Position numbers and translations under genes: made by a program
The notes under the pieces: model-generated
What the model was told of the DNA's origin: nothing
Seen by the model: only the letters and a program-made list of their open reading frames with translations
Database searches by the model: none
Shown here: positions 43,456 to 52,582 of the stretch, one piece after another
How positions within the stretch are numbered: the stretch's first letter is position 1
Layout: each line of letters begins with the position of its first letter
From: Labedella endophytica
GTDB lineage: Bacteria > Actinomycetota > Actinomycetes > Actinomycetales > Microbacteriaceae
Length of the DNA stretch: 64,000 nucleotides
Assembly: GCF_003990045.1 (NCBI RefSeq)
Contig: NZ_RZGZ01000002.1
Coordinates: 372,001-436,000 of the forward strand
Direction: 5' to 3'

Positions 43456-44169
43456 ATGACCACCCCGCATCCGCATCCCCCGCGAACCGCCCTCATCGTG
43501 CGCGGCGGCTGGGACGGCCATCAGCCCGTCGAGGCCACCGAGCTCTTCATCCCCTTCCTCGAGGCGAACGGCTTCATCGTGCGCATCGAGGAGTCCCCCG
43601 CGATCTACGCCGATCCTGAGTACATGGGCTCCGTCGACCTCATCGTGCAGGCCAACACGATGTCGACCATCGAGAAGGAGGAGTTCGAGGGCCTCCGCGC
43701 CGCTGTCGAGGCGGGCACGGGCCTCGCGGGCTGGCACGGCGGGATCGCCGACTCGTACCGGAACACCTCCGACTACCTGCAGCTCGTCGGCGGCCAGTTC
43801 GCGTCCCACCCGGGGAAGGCCCCGGAGGAGCGCACCGGCGAGCAGTCCGACAACTACGTCCCCCACCTGATCCAGATGACGGACGCCGCAGCCGAACACC
43901 CCATCACCGCCGGCATCGCGGACTTCGAGCTCACGACCGAGCAGTACTGGGTGCTGCACGACGACTACATCGACGTGCTCGCGACCACGACGCAGGCCGT
44001 GCGGCCGTGGGACCCGTGGAACCGAGAGGTCACGTCGCCCGCGATCTGGACGAGACAGTGGGGCGCCGGCCGCATCTTCGTGTCGACGCCGGGACACCGG
44101 GTGGAGATCCTCGAGAACACCAACGTCCGCACGATCATCGAGAGGGGCCTGCTGTGGGCGGCCCGCTGA
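43456..44169 (+). CDS. ThuA-domain protein
   Basis: A 237-residue ThuA/PfpI-like protein. Domain blocks include TALIVRGGWDGHQPVEATEL, AGWHGGIADSYRNT, and IWTRQWGAGRIFVSTPGHR. Family members take part in trehalose or other disaccharide use, often with a Gfo/Idh/MocA oxidoreductase. The ATG follows GTGAGGAC. The next gene overlaps by 16 bases, so they form one operon. Confidence 0.88.
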   Translation: MTTPHPHPPRTALIVRGGWDGHQPVEATELFIPFLEANGFIVRIEESPAIYADPEYMGSVDLIVQANTMSTIEKEEFEGLRAAVEAGTGLAGWHGGIADSYRNTSDYLQLVGGQFASHPGKAPEERTGEQSDNYVPHLIQMTDAAAEHPITAGIADFELTTEQYWVLHDDYIDVLATTTQAVRPWDPWNREVTSPAIWTRQWGAGRIFVSTPGHRVEILENTNVRTIIERGLLWAAR

Positions 44170-45251
44170 GCATCGGCATCATCGGGCTGGGCAACATCAG
44201 CGCCCAGTACTTCGAAGCCATCCCCCGCCTCCCCGGGTTGGAGCTCGTGGCCGTCGCGGACCGGAACGGTGAGCTCGCTCGGTCGGTCGCGGCGGAGCAC
44301 GGCGTTGCCGCGCTCACGGTGGACGAACTGCTCACGGACGACCGTGTCGACGCTGTCCTGAACCTCACGACGCCGGAGTCTCACGTCGAGATCGGCCTGC
44401 GCGCCGTGCGTGCCGGGAAGCACGTGTACGCGGAGAAGCCGTTCGGCCTGTCTCCCGCGGAGGCCCTCCCGCTGCTCGAGGCCGCCGCCGCGAGCGGCCT
44501 CCGCATCGGCAGCGCCCCGGACACCGTGCTCGGCACAGGTATCCAGACCACGCGAGCACTACTCGACGGCGGCGCGATCGGCGAGGCGGTCGCTGCGCAG
44601 GTGCACTGGTCGGCACCCGGGCACGAGCGCTGGCACCCCAAGCCGCTCTTCTACTACCAGCCGGGTGCCGGCCCGCTCTTCGACATGGGGCCGTACTACC
44701 TCACGAGCCTCGTGCAGCTGTTCGGACCGGTCGCTCGCGTCTCGGGGCTCACGACCCGCTCTCGCCGCCCGCGCACGGTGGAGACGGGGCCTCTCGCGGG
44801 CACCCACATCCCCGTGGACGTGGAGACCCATGTGACGGCGCTCCTCGAGCACACGAACGGCGTGACGACCACCCTGACGGTGAGCTTCGACGTCTGGGCG
44901 ACGCGCTCGCCCCTCTTCGAGGTCTACGGCACGGAGGGCACGATCGCGGTACCCGATCCCAACCACTTCTCGCTCCCGGTCTCCCTCTCGACACGCTCCG
45001 AGCCGGAGTGGCACGAGGCGCCCGCGGCCGGGGGCTACGCCGACGCCGGGCGCGGGTACGGCCTCGCCGACATGGCGCGCGCGATCGAGACGGACCGCCC
45101 GCACCGTGCGTCCGGCGAGGTTGCCTTCCACGTGCTCGAGATCATGGATGCGGTGCTCCGCGCCGGCTCCGAGCGCCGCGTGATCGAGCTGTCGAGCACG
45201 GTCGAGCGGCCGGAACCTGTTCCCCTGGGGGCGGCACCCGACACGTGGTGA
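44154..45251 (+). CDS. Gfo/Idh/MocA-family oxidoreductase
   Basis: A 365-residue NAD(P)-dependent sugar dehydrogenase. The Rossmann start is SIGIIGLGNISAQYFEAI, and AGKHVYAEKPFGLS carries the conserved EKP lysine. It oxidises or reduces a sugar or inositol derivative; with ThuA it may act on a keto-disaccharide, by inference. GTG 44154 has GAGAGGGG upstream and lies inside the ThuA 3' end. Confidence 0.9.
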   Translation: MGGPLSIGIIGLGNISAQYFEAIPRLPGLELVAVADRNGELARSVAAEHGVAALTVDELLTDDRVDAVLNLTTPESHVEIGLRAVRAGKHVYAEKPFGLSPAEALPLLEAAAASGLRIGSAPDTVLGTGIQTTRALLDGGAIGEAVAAQVHWSAPGHERWHPKPLFYYQPGAGPLFDMGPYYLTSLVQLFGPVARVSGLTTRSRRPRTVETGPLAGTHIPVDVETHVTALLEHTNGVTTTLTVSFDVWATRSPLFEVYGTEGTIAVPDPNHFSLPVSLSTRSEPEWHEAPAAGGYADAGRGYGLADMARAIETDRPHRASGEVAFHVLEIMDAVLRAGSERRVIELSSTVERPEPVPLGAAPDTW

Positions 45252-45290
45252 CCCGTCATTGCGGTCTCGCGTCGGCGGCAGAATGAGCAC

Positions 45291-46022
45291 ATGAGACTGC
45301 ACTCGACCACGGCGGGCGATGGCGCCCGGCACATCGGCCTCGTTCACGGACTCGGCGCCGACGGCACCACGTGGGACCCGCTCGTCGAACGACTGCTGAC
45401 GACGGGCCGCTACCGGATCACGACGATCGACCTCCGTGGCCACGGTCGCAGTGACCGAGCATCGTCCTACGCGCTCGACGACCTCGCGAACGACCTCGCC
45501 GAGACCCTTCCGCCGCAGCTGCACGGCGTGATCGGACACTCCCTCGGCGGCGCCGTGCTCGCCCGCGCGGTCGAGCACCTCGCCCCGGAACGGGCGATCT
45601 ACCTCGATCCGGGCTTTCGTCTCACGATCCCCACCACGGGGATCGCCGGTCGCCTCTTCTGGCTCGTCCCGATCGTCACCCTCGGCGCCGCACAGCTGCT
45701 CCAGGCCCGGAAGACGGCGGCGTCCCGTGCGCGATACCCCGCCGACGTCCAGACGGCGATGAAGGCCGCCCAGGCGCGATTCGACACGAGGATGGCGATC
45801 GAGGTGTTCCGCGACGTCGCGTTCCATCCTGTGCCCGTCGCTCCTCCGGTCGTCCCCTCCACGATCGTGCTGTCGGACGACTCCCCCGCGGTGCTTCCTG
45901 ATGTGTACGCGTCGAAGCTCGAGGCTGCCGGATGGGAGGTGCGGCGGATCCCCGGAGTGCACCACGACATGCACCTCGAGGACCCGGGGCGCACAGCCGA
46001 GATGATCCTCGACCTGCTCTGA
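45291..46022 (+). CDS. Alpha/beta-hydrolase
   Basis: A 243-residue hydrolase: GLVHGLGADGTTWD is the oxyanion region, IDLRGHGRSDR the strand-4 motif, and GHSLGG with Ser84 the nucleophile elbow; histidine in GVHHDMHLEDP. The substrate is unknown. It is 39 bases after the oxidoreductase and 51 bases before the phosphatase, so cotranscription is possible. Confidence 0.85.
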   Translation: MRLHSTTAGDGARHIGLVHGLGADGTTWDPLVERLLTTGRYRITTIDLRGHGRSDRASSYALDDLANDLAETLPPQLHGVIGHSLGGAVLARAVEHLAPERAIYLDPGFRLTIPTTGIAGRLFWLVPIVTLGAAQLLQARKTAASRARYPADVQTAMKAAQARFDTRMAIEVFRDVAFHPVPVAPPVVPSTIVLSDDSPAVLPDVYASKLEAAGWEVRRIPGVHHDMHLEDPGRTAEMILDLL

Positions 46023-46073
46023 GCGGGCCTCCGCAGCGGCCGGCACCTCATCGAGCCGCCGTAGGCTGAGGAC

Positions 46074-46775
46074 ATGGCCACTGTCATCCTCGTCCGGCAC
46101 GGACGCACCACCGCCAACGCGAGCGGCGTGCTCGCCGGACGGACGGAGGGAGTGCGACTCGACGACGTCGGGACGCAGCAGGCCGAGCGCACGGCCGAGC
46201 GCCTCGCGGCGGTGACCGTGGTGGGTGTCGTGTCCAGTCCGCTCGAGCGTTGCCGTCAGACCGCGGACATCATCCTCGGCCGGCAGGACGCGGCTCTCGG
46301 TATGACGATCGAGGACGCGATCACCGAGTGCGACTACGGCGATTGGCAAGGCCGCACCCTGAAGGAACTCGCCACGGAGAAGCTCTGGGGCACGGTGCAG
46401 CGCCAGCCGTCCGCCGTGGTCTTCCCCGGCGGCGAGTCGATGACGACCATGCAGGGGCGGTCCGTCTCCGCGATCCGCCGCCTCGACGCCGAGATCGAGG
46501 CGCAGCACGGCGCCGGCGCCGTGTGGGTGGCCGTGAGCCACGGCGACATCATCAAGTCGATCCTCGCCGACGCCCTCGGCATGCACCTCGATCTCTTCCA
46601 GCGCATCAACGTGGGCCCCGCCTCCGTGTCGATCGTGCGCTACGGACAGGACCGGCCCGACGTCGTCTCCACGAACACCGATGCCGGCGATCTCTCGTGG
46701 TTGCGATCCACAGCTCCGGCGGGCGATGCACCGGTCGGCGGCGGAGCGGGACCCGAGGCCCCCGCGGCCTCCTAA
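46074..46775 (+). CDS. Histidine phosphatase (MSMEG_4193-like)
   Basis: A 233-residue histidine phosphatase with catalytic RHG at 8-10 (ILVRHGRTTANA), SPLERCRQTAD, and a late AVSHGDIIKSILAD with the second histidine. It is the first of three genes (phosphatase, DUF3090, SCO1664-like) that stay together in many actinobacteria near mycothiol ligase mshC. The physiological substrate is unknown. Confidence 0.88.
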   Translation: MATVILVRHGRTTANASGVLAGRTEGVRLDDVGTQQAERTAERLAAVTVVGVVSSPLERCRQTADIILGRQDAALGMTIEDAITECDYGDWQGRTLKELATEKLWGTVQRQPSAVVFPGGESMTTMQGRSVSAIRRLDAEIEAQHGAGAVWVAVSHGDIIKSILADALGMHLDLFQRINVGPASVSIVRYGQDRPDVVSTNTDAGDLSWLRSTAPAGDAPVGGGAGPEAPAAS

Positions 46776-46784
46776 CATGGAGTC

Positions 46785-47330
46785 ATGCCTTCCATCGTCC
46801 ACGAGTTCGAATGGCCGGACCGCGTCGTCGTGGGCACGGTCGGCCGCCCCGGTGACCGCACCTTCTACCTCCAGATCCGCGCGAGCTCCCGCCTCGTGAG
46901 CATCGTGCTCGAGAAGGAGCAAGCCGCGGTGCTCGCCGAGAAGATCGACGAGATCCTCGACGGCCTCATGGCATCGGGCGACGACAGCCTGAGCATCCCC
47001 GCCGACACCCCCGTCGAACTCGTCGACAACGACCCGCTCGACGAGCCCGTCGACGGCGAGTTCCGCACCGGCACGATGGCCCTCGGCTGGGACCCCGTCA
47101 CCGCGCAGATCACCCTCCAGGCGTTCTCGATGGTGGACGAGGACGCAGACCCCCAGTCCCTCGAGAGCGAGCCGGAAGCCGTGCTCCTCCTCAAGATGCC
47201 CGTCGGCACGTCGCGAGCCTTCGCGCACCGCACGCGCGAGATCGTGGGCGCGGGCCGGCCGCTGTGCCCGTTCTGCGCTCAGCCCATGGACCCGAGCGGT
47301 CACACGTGCGTCCTTCCGGGACTGATGTGA
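46785..47330 (+). CDS. DUF3090 protein
   Basis: A 181-residue protein. FEWPDRVVVGTVGRPGDRTF at the start and LCPFCAQPMDPSGHTC at the end are family hallmarks; Cys161, Cys164, His173 and Cys175 probably hold a zinc ion. It follows the phosphatase by 9 bases and precedes the SCO1664-like gene. The function is not known. Confidence 0.88.
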   Translation: MPSIVHEFEWPDRVVVGTVGRPGDRTFYLQIRASSRLVSIVLEKEQAAVLAEKIDEILDGLMASGDDSLSIPADTPVELVDNDPLDEPVDGEFRTGTMALGWDPVTAQITLQAFSMVDEDADPQSLESEPEAVLLLKMPVGTSRAFAHRTREIVGAGRPLCPFCAQPMDPSGHTCVLPGLM

Positions 47331-47370
47331 TGTCCGTCAGTGACCGCTCGACGACCGGCGGCGCATCGCG

Positions 47371-48156
47371 ATGACCTCGCGAGCCGAGGTCGACACGAGC
47401 GCTCTCGACGAGACGCCGCTCGAGCTCACCGGGCGCATCACGACGGCCTCGAACGCGACCTTCCTCGGCACGATCGGCGACACCTCTGTCGTCTACAAAC
47501 CCATCGCCGGTGAGAAGCCGCTGTGGGACTTTCCCGACGAGACGCTCGCCATGCGCGAGGTCGCGGCGCACCTCGTCTCCGAATCCCTCGGCTGGAACGT
47601 CGTGCCCCGCACCTGGCTGCGCAGCGGGCCCCTCGGCATGGGCATGGTGCAGCTCTGGCAGGAAGCCGACCCCGAACAGGACGCCGTCGATCTCGTGCTC
47701 GCGGAGGAGGTGCCCGACGAGGGCTGGTGCCACGTGTTCGATGGGCACGACGAGGAGGACCGCGTCGTCTCGCTCGTCCACGAGGACACCGTGGCGCTCC
47801 GCCGCATGGCGGTCTTCGACGTGGTCGTGAACAACGCCGACCGGAAGGGCGCCCACATCCTCGCGATGCCGGACGGCCACCGCCACGGCGTCGACCACGG
47901 TCTGACGTTCCACGAGGAGGACAAGCTCCGGACCGTGCTGTGGGGCTGGCTCGGCGAGCCCCTCAGCGCCGACGAGCTCGCCGGTCTCGACCGCGTGCTG
48001 GAAGACCTCTACGGATCCCTCGGTGACGAACTCGCCGGCCTCCTCACGATCGCCGAGACGGACGCGCTCGCCTCCCGTATCGAGGTGCTCCGCTCCACGG
48101 CTGTCTTCCCCGGACCCACGGGCCACATGCCCGCGTTCCCCTGGCCGCTCTTCTAG
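47371..48156 (+). CDS. SCO1664-like protein
   Basis: A 261-residue protein of the SCO1664 family, distantly related to PI3/4-kinase-like folds. TASNATFLGTIGDTSVVYKP, PLWDFPDETLAMREVAAHLV, VVNNADRKGAHIL and DHGLTFHEEDKLRTVLWGW are conserved. It may be a small kinase that lacks a proven substrate. In many actinobacteria mshC follows; here the gene converges on the small membrane-protein gene instead. Confidence 0.85.
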   Translation: MTSRAEVDTSALDETPLELTGRITTASNATFLGTIGDTSVVYKPIAGEKPLWDFPDETLAMREVAAHLVSESLGWNVVPRTWLRSGPLGMGMVQLWQEADPEQDAVDLVLAEEVPDEGWCHVFDGHDEEDRVVSLVHEDTVALRRMAVFDVVVNNADRKGAHILAMPDGHRHGVDHGLTFHEEDKLRTVLWGWLGEPLSADELAGLDRVLEDLYGSLGDELAGLLTIAETDALASRIEVLRSTAVFPGPTGHMPAFPWPLF

Positions 48157-48189
48157 GGAACGGCGCCGACGACCGCGATCGCCGCGTCC

Positions 48190-48324
48190 TCAGTTCACGA
48201 ACGCGATGCTCGTGACCGAGCTCGCCATCCACACGAGGGCACCGACCACGAGCAGAACCACCGCGCCGACGATCCACCACCCGCCGCCGGATCGCCCGGG
48301 ATGATCCTCCGGTGTCTGCGCCAT
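48190..48324 (-). CDS. 44-residue single-pass membrane protein
   Basis: A short gene of 44 residues, MAQTPEDHPGRSGGGWW followed by the segment IVGAVVLLVVGALVWMASS and ending SIAFVN. One membrane helix is clear at about 18-36. It starts 1 base after the stop of the VWA gene, so it is likely translated by coupling. Codon use fits the region. No family is recognised; the stable pairing with VWA/AAA suggests a membrane partner. Confidence 0.6.
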   Translation of the reverse strand: MAQTPEDHPGRSGGGWWIVGAVVLLVVGALVWMASSVTSIAFVN

Positions 48325-48325
48325 G

Positions 48326-50347
48326 TCAGCCCCGGCGGGAGAAGAGGCCGGGCGCTCCGCCGTCGCCGCGGCGTGAACCGAGGTACGAGTCCACGACGGC
48401 CGCGCCCAGGTCGTCGGCCTCCGGGGCCGTCACGCTGCCGCCCACGCGGTGCGCCATCGCGTCGATGAAGCGTGCGAGCCCCGGGTCCTCCCCGAGGCGG
48501 AAGAACGTCGTGTGCGCGCCGAGCCGCATCGAGTTGTCGAGCTCGCGCACGGCGTGCGCGACCGTGATCGGGTCGGGCGGGTAGTTGAAGTACACCTCGC
48601 CGTTCGGTTCGAGGTGCGACGTCGGCTCTCCGTCGGTCACGATGAGGAGCACCGGCTGCGCGTTCGGGTGCTTCCGGAAGTGGCGATTCGCGAGCAGCAG
48701 TGCGTGGTGCAGGTTCGTGCCCTTCTCCCACATCGCGTCGAGGCCCACGAGCTGCTCGATCTCCATGACCGCGGCCTCGCGGCCGAAGCCGATGAGCTGC
48801 AGCTGGTCGCCGCGGAACCGGCTCGAGATGAGCGTGTGAAGCGCGAGCGCGGTGCGCTTCATCGGCACCCAGCGACCGTCCATCGCCATCGAGAACGACG
48901 TGTCGACGAGGAGCGCGACACACGCCTGTGTGCGTTCCTCCGTCTCCTGCACCTCCACGTCGCCGATCTCGATGCGCACCCCCGCACCCGTTCCCGCACC
49001 CTCGCCGGCCGTGCGCGTGATCGCGTTGGTGACCGTGCGCGTGACGTCCCATGGCTCGGTGTCGCCGAACGCCCACTCGCGCGTGGCCCCGGAGAGCTCG
49101 CCGGCCGCGCCCGTGCCGCGGAGGTCGCGCGCCCCACGACGACCCGACATGCGCTCGGCGATGTCGCGCAGGAGTGCTTTGCCGAGGTGACGCATGGCCT
49201 TCGGCGTGAGCTTCAGCTGGCCGTCGGTGCCGCGCTTCATCGACCCGGAGTCGCGGAGCGCCTTCTCGAGCCGCTGGAGCGCCTGCGCATCCGTCACCGA
49301 CTCGTTCCCCAGCTGACGAGCGAGCTTGTCGAGATCGAGGTCGTCGAGCTGCGATCCGTTGTACGACTGCGACAACTGCTCCCACAACTCGTCGAGGTCC
49401 GCGAGGTCCTGGAACACTCCTGTGCCATCACCGAGACCGAGGCCCTGCTCGCCGTCCATGCGCTCGCCACCGGTCCAGTCCTCACCGGGACGGAGCGAGC
49501 GGAGGGTGTCGTCGAGGCGACCGAGCTCGCTCATGAGGTCGGGCGAGCCGAACGCGTCCTGCGCGAGTGCGTCGAGCTCGTCGCGCTGTTCCTGGGTCAT
49601 CGAGTTGCGCATGCGCTGAGCGGCGGCGGAGCGGGCCGCGAGCGTGTCGAGGAGCTCGTCGATGGTCTCCGGATTCTCCGGGAAGTGCTCGCCGTGCTTC
49701 TCCATGAAGTCGTCGAACTGCTGCTGCGTGCCCTCGCCGCGGCGGTGGGACTCGAGGAGTTCATTGAGGTCCGAGAGCATCTCGGCGATCGCGGCACGGT
49801 CGGCGTCGGACGCGTTCTCGAGGGCGTTCTTCATTCCCGCGAAGTGCTGGTCGAGCATCTCCCGACCGAGGAGGTCCTTGATCTTGTCGAAGTCCGCCCG
49901 CGCCTCAGCGCTCTGCCATCGGTAGTCGCCGAGCTCCTTCACGGCCGCCGCGGCCGACGGCGGCAGATTGTCGAGCTGCATCTCGGCCAGCGCGCGGTCG
50001 CCGTCGTCCATGAGCGCGTCGCGCGCGAGCTGCTTCCGCTCGGCGAGCACGGCCTTGTCGAGCAGCTCGCGGATCTCCTGGAGCGTGCCGTCGAGGTTGT
50101 GGTCGCGCGCGAGCTGCTGGCGGCGTTCGGCCACCTGCCGGGCGATGTCGTCGAGGCCGAAGCCGTCGCGCGGCCCGCGGCGGAGGAACTCCCGCAGCGC
50201 CTGCTCCGGCGAGGACCCGGCCATGACCTCTTCGCCGATCGCGTCGAGCGCCTCGGAGAGGTCGACGGGAGGAGCGAGCGGATCCGGACCGTCGACGTAC
50301 TTGCCGTAGCGGGCGTCGCGTGTGAGGCGACGGTTGGCTCTAGCCAT
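48326..50347 (-). CDS. VWA-domain protein (Mg-chelatase-like)
   Basis: A 673-residue soluble protein. The first 430 residues are charged helical regions without a known domain; the last 200 form a von Willebrand A domain. The metal site (MIDAS) is DTSFS at 482-486, Thr544 region GTNLHHALL and Asp572 in VTDGE. VWA proteins work with AAA+ ATPases to insert metals or remodel proteins. It overlaps the upstream AAA+ gene by 8 bases. Confidence 0.88.
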   Translation of the reverse strand: MARANRRLTRDARYGKYVDGPDPLAPPVDLSEALDAIGEEVMAGSSPEQALREFLRRGPRDGFGLDDIARQVAERRQQLARDHNLDGTLQEIRELLDKAVLAERKQLARDALMDDGDRALAEMQLDNLPPSAAAAVKELGDYRWQSAEARADFDKIKDLLGREMLDQHFAGMKNALENASDADRAAIAEMLSDLNELLESHRRGEGTQQQFDDFMEKHGEHFPENPETIDELLDTLAARSAAAQRMRNSMTQEQRDELDALAQDAFGSPDLMSELGRLDDTLRSLRPGEDWTGGERMDGEQGLGLGDGTGVFQDLADLDELWEQLSQSYNGSQLDDLDLDKLARQLGNESVTDAQALQRLEKALRDSGSMKRGTDGQLKLTPKAMRHLGKALLRDIAERMSGRRGARDLRGTGAAGELSGATREWAFGDTEPWDVTRTVTNAITRTAGEGAGTGAGVRIEIGDVEVQETEERTQACVALLVDTSFSMAMDGRWVPMKRTALALHTLISSRFRGDQLQLIGFGREAAVMEIEQLVGLDAMWEKGTNLHHALLLANRHFRKHPNAQPVLLIVTDGEPTSHLEPNGEVYFNYPPDPITVAHAVRELDNSMRLGAHTTFFRLGEDPGLARFIDAMAHRVGGSVTAPEADDLGAAVVDSYLGSRRGDGGAPGLFSRRG

Positions 50348-51725
50348 AGATGGTCTCGCCGCCGCCCGACTCCTTGCTCACCCGGCGCGACAGGTAGAGG
50401 CCCTCGAGGGCGAGCTCGATCGCCCCGGCGCGCTGGCCGTCGCTCGTCGCCTCGAGCCGGCCGGCGATCTCGTCGTACAGCTCGGACTCGCCGAGTACCG
50501 GGAGCCCGGCGAGGAAGTCACGAGCGGTCACCTGCTCCCCCGTGGTCACGAGGGCGCCGGACTCGAGCGCGTCCACGAGGAGGGTGAAGTCGAGCCCGCG
50601 GAAGTGCGCGCGCACCGTCTCGGCCGTCGCGGTGCGGAGCAGGTGGTCGAGGATCTCGTCCTCGCGGCCCTCCTCACCCGACTCGAACTCGATCTTCCCG
50701 CCGAGCACGTCGACGGCGGTCTCGAGGTCGACGGGCCGCGCGACGGCCTCGTCCTCGCCCTGTCGCGTCGCTCGGTGGATCGCGGCGGCCGCGATCGTTT
50801 CGGCCCCGGCGATCGCGAAGCGCGCGCTCACACCGCTGCGCTGGTCCACGGCGGGTGACTCGCGCAGGTTCCGCGTGAAGCGGGCGAGGATCTCCACGAG
50901 ATGGTCGGGCACTTCGGCGGTGAGCTCGGCCTCCTGGCGGATCACGGCCACCTCGTCGGCGAGCTCCGTGGGGTAGTGCGTGCGGATCTCGGCGCCGAAG
51001 CGGTCCTTGAGCGGCGTGATGATGCGCCCGCGGTTCGTGTAGTCCTCGGGGTTCGCGCTCGCGACGACGAGCACGTCGAGAGGCAGCCGCAGCACGTAGC
51101 CGCGGATCTGCACGTCGCGCTCCTCCATCACGTTGAGCATCGCGACCTGGATGCGCTCGGCGAGGTCGGGCAGCTCGTTGATCGCGACGATGCCGCGGTG
51201 GCTGCGCGGGATGAGACCGAAGTGGATGGTCTCCGGGTCGCCGAGGCTGCGTCCCTCGGCGACCTTCATGGGATCGACATCGCCGATGAGGTCGGCGACC
51301 GACGTGTCCGGGGTCGCGAGCTTCTCGACATAACGCTCGTCGCGGCTCCGCCACGTCACCGGCAGCTCGTCGCCGAGGTCCTCGGCTCGCCGGCGACTCT
51401 CGGTCGTGATCGGCTCGAACGGGTGCTCGCCGAGCTCGGAGCCCGCGATCACGGGAGACCACTCGTCGAGCAGACCCGCGAGGGTGCGGAGGATGCGCGT
51501 CTTGCCCTGGCCGCGCTCGCCGAGGAGAACGATGTCGTGTCCGGCGATGAGCGCGCGCTCGAGCTGCGGGATCACGGTCTTCTCGAAGCCGTGCAGCCCG
51601 GGCCACGGGGCGCGCCCCTCGCGGAGCGCGGTGAGGAGATTGTCGCGGATCTCGGTGCGGATGGTCTTCTGGACGTGTCCGGAGCCCCGGAGAGCGCCCA
51701 CCGTGGTGTCGTCTGGTCGATTCAC
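50340..51725 (-). CDS. AAA+ ATPase, Mg-chelatase/MoxR type
   Basis: A 461-residue AAA+ protein. Walker A is GERGQGKT at 69-76, Walker B-like GIVAINELPDL, sensor 1 VASANPEDY. It is of the type that partners VWA proteins, like the BchI/BchD pair or MoxR/RavA-like systems. A small membrane protein follows the VWA gene in the same run. Function and client unknown. Confidence 0.88.
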   Translation of the reverse strand: MNRPDDTTVGALRGSGHVQKTIRTEIRDNLLTALREGRAPWPGLHGFEKTVIPQLERALIAGHDIVLLGERGQGKTRILRTLAGLLDEWSPVIAGSELGEHPFEPITTESRRRAEDLGDELPVTWRSRDERYVEKLATPDTSVADLIGDVDPMKVAEGRSLGDPETIHFGLIPRSHRGIVAINELPDLAERIQVAMLNVMEERDVQIRGYVLRLPLDVLVVASANPEDYTNRGRIITPLKDRFGAEIRTHYPTELADEVAVIRQEAELTAEVPDHLVEILARFTRNLRESPAVDQRSGVSARFAIAGAETIAAAAIHRATRQGEDEAVARPVDLETAVDVLGGKIEFESGEEGREDEILDHLLRTATAETVRAHFRGLDFTLLVDALESGALVTTGEQVTARDFLAGLPVLGESELYDEIAGRLEATSDGQRAGAIELALEGLYLSRRVSKESGGGETIYG

Positions 51726-51795
51726 ACCGGCGATGTTACGCCCGGAAATCGGGGGTGGGTACAGGTTCGCGGGAGCCGCTCCGACCCGCTACACG

Positions 51796-52557
51796 TCAGC
51801 GACTCTTCCGCCCGAAGAGGGAGCGCCGCGGGGCCGCTTTCCGGTAGAAGGGGGCGATGCTCGACAGCATGTGGCTCGCGCCCGGCGTCGTGTACATCAC
51901 GTCCACCGGGTGCGCCTGCGAGAAGAGGACGAGGGAACGGGAGAGATCGTCGCCGATGCGCTCCCGGACGTCCTCGGAACCGACCACGACGAGCAGGTAG
52001 GCCTGATCGTTCGTCGACGGGGTGACCTTCCAGCCGAGCACGGCCTCCGTCACGGCTTCCTGCCGGGCGAACATCGCGGAGAGGGCGTCCTCCATGCCCG
52101 GCGGCACGTGGGCGGGCTGACCCACCATGATGGGAGTCTCCGCCTCGACGACGGTCGTCGTCACCGCGGCGGCACCGTCGAGCACGTGGGCGATCTCTCC
52201 CGGCAGGAACTCCTTGCCGTGGGACGAGTGCGGGTTGAGCACGAGGGTCGCACCCCGTGTCATCTCCCAGAACGCGCGGCACGGGAGCCCGATGTAGCGG
52301 CCCTCGTAACCCGGGATGGCGGCGATCGTCTCCTGGAGCCGCTCCTCCGAGGTGAAGAACGGCTGAACCGGTGCCCGGTCCGGCCCGACGAGGGGAGGAA
52401 AGGTCGCCGTCTGACCGCCGCCCTCGGCGTCGGAGACGACACCCGGCACGATCACCGTCGCCTGCAGCAGCTCGGCGACGAACGCGGGAACACGGGTCGG
52501 CTCCGTCGCCGCCGCGGCCAGGAGGGATTCGAGATGCGCCTGCTCCGTCGTCGTCAC
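51796..52557 (-). CDS. SseB-family protein
   Basis: A 253-residue protein with N- and C-terminal SseB-like domains: LESLLAAAATEPTRVPAFVA and LVLNPHSSHGKEFLPGEIAH in the first half, then DALSAMFARQEAVTEAVLGW and VDVMYTTPGASHMLSS. In E. coli SseB enhances serine sensitivity; no function is proven here. It lies alone between the AAA+ gene and the oxidoreductase gene. Confidence 0.82.
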   Translation of the reverse strand: MTTTEQAHLESLLAAAATEPTRVPAFVAELLQATVIVPGVVSDAEGGGQTATFPPLVGPDRAPVQPFFTSEERLQETIAAIPGYEGRYIGLPCRAFWEMTRGATLVLNPHSSHGKEFLPGEIAHVLDGAAAVTTTVVEAETPIMVGQPAHVPPGMEDALSAMFARQEAVTEAVLGWKVTPSTNDQAYLLVVVGSEDVRERIGDDLSRSLVLFSQAHPVDVMYTTPGASHMLSSIAPFYRKAAPRRSLFGRKSR

Positions 52558-52582
52558 CCGCCCAGCCTACGGCGGCGGCCTG

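Noticed and set aside
44559-47303. 914-residue minus-strand frame
   Set aside because: Antisense to the oxidoreductase, hydrolase, phosphatase and DUF3090 genes; residue make-up (Arg, His, Asp, Val rich) is typical of a shadow of GC-biased codons.
47330-47373. Short frame from the ATG overlapping the DUF3090 stop
   Set aside because: Stops after 14 codons at 47373; perhaps only a translation link, no protein evidence.
48449-50587. 712-residue plus-strand frame
   Set aside because: Shadow of the VWA gene; no recognisable domain.
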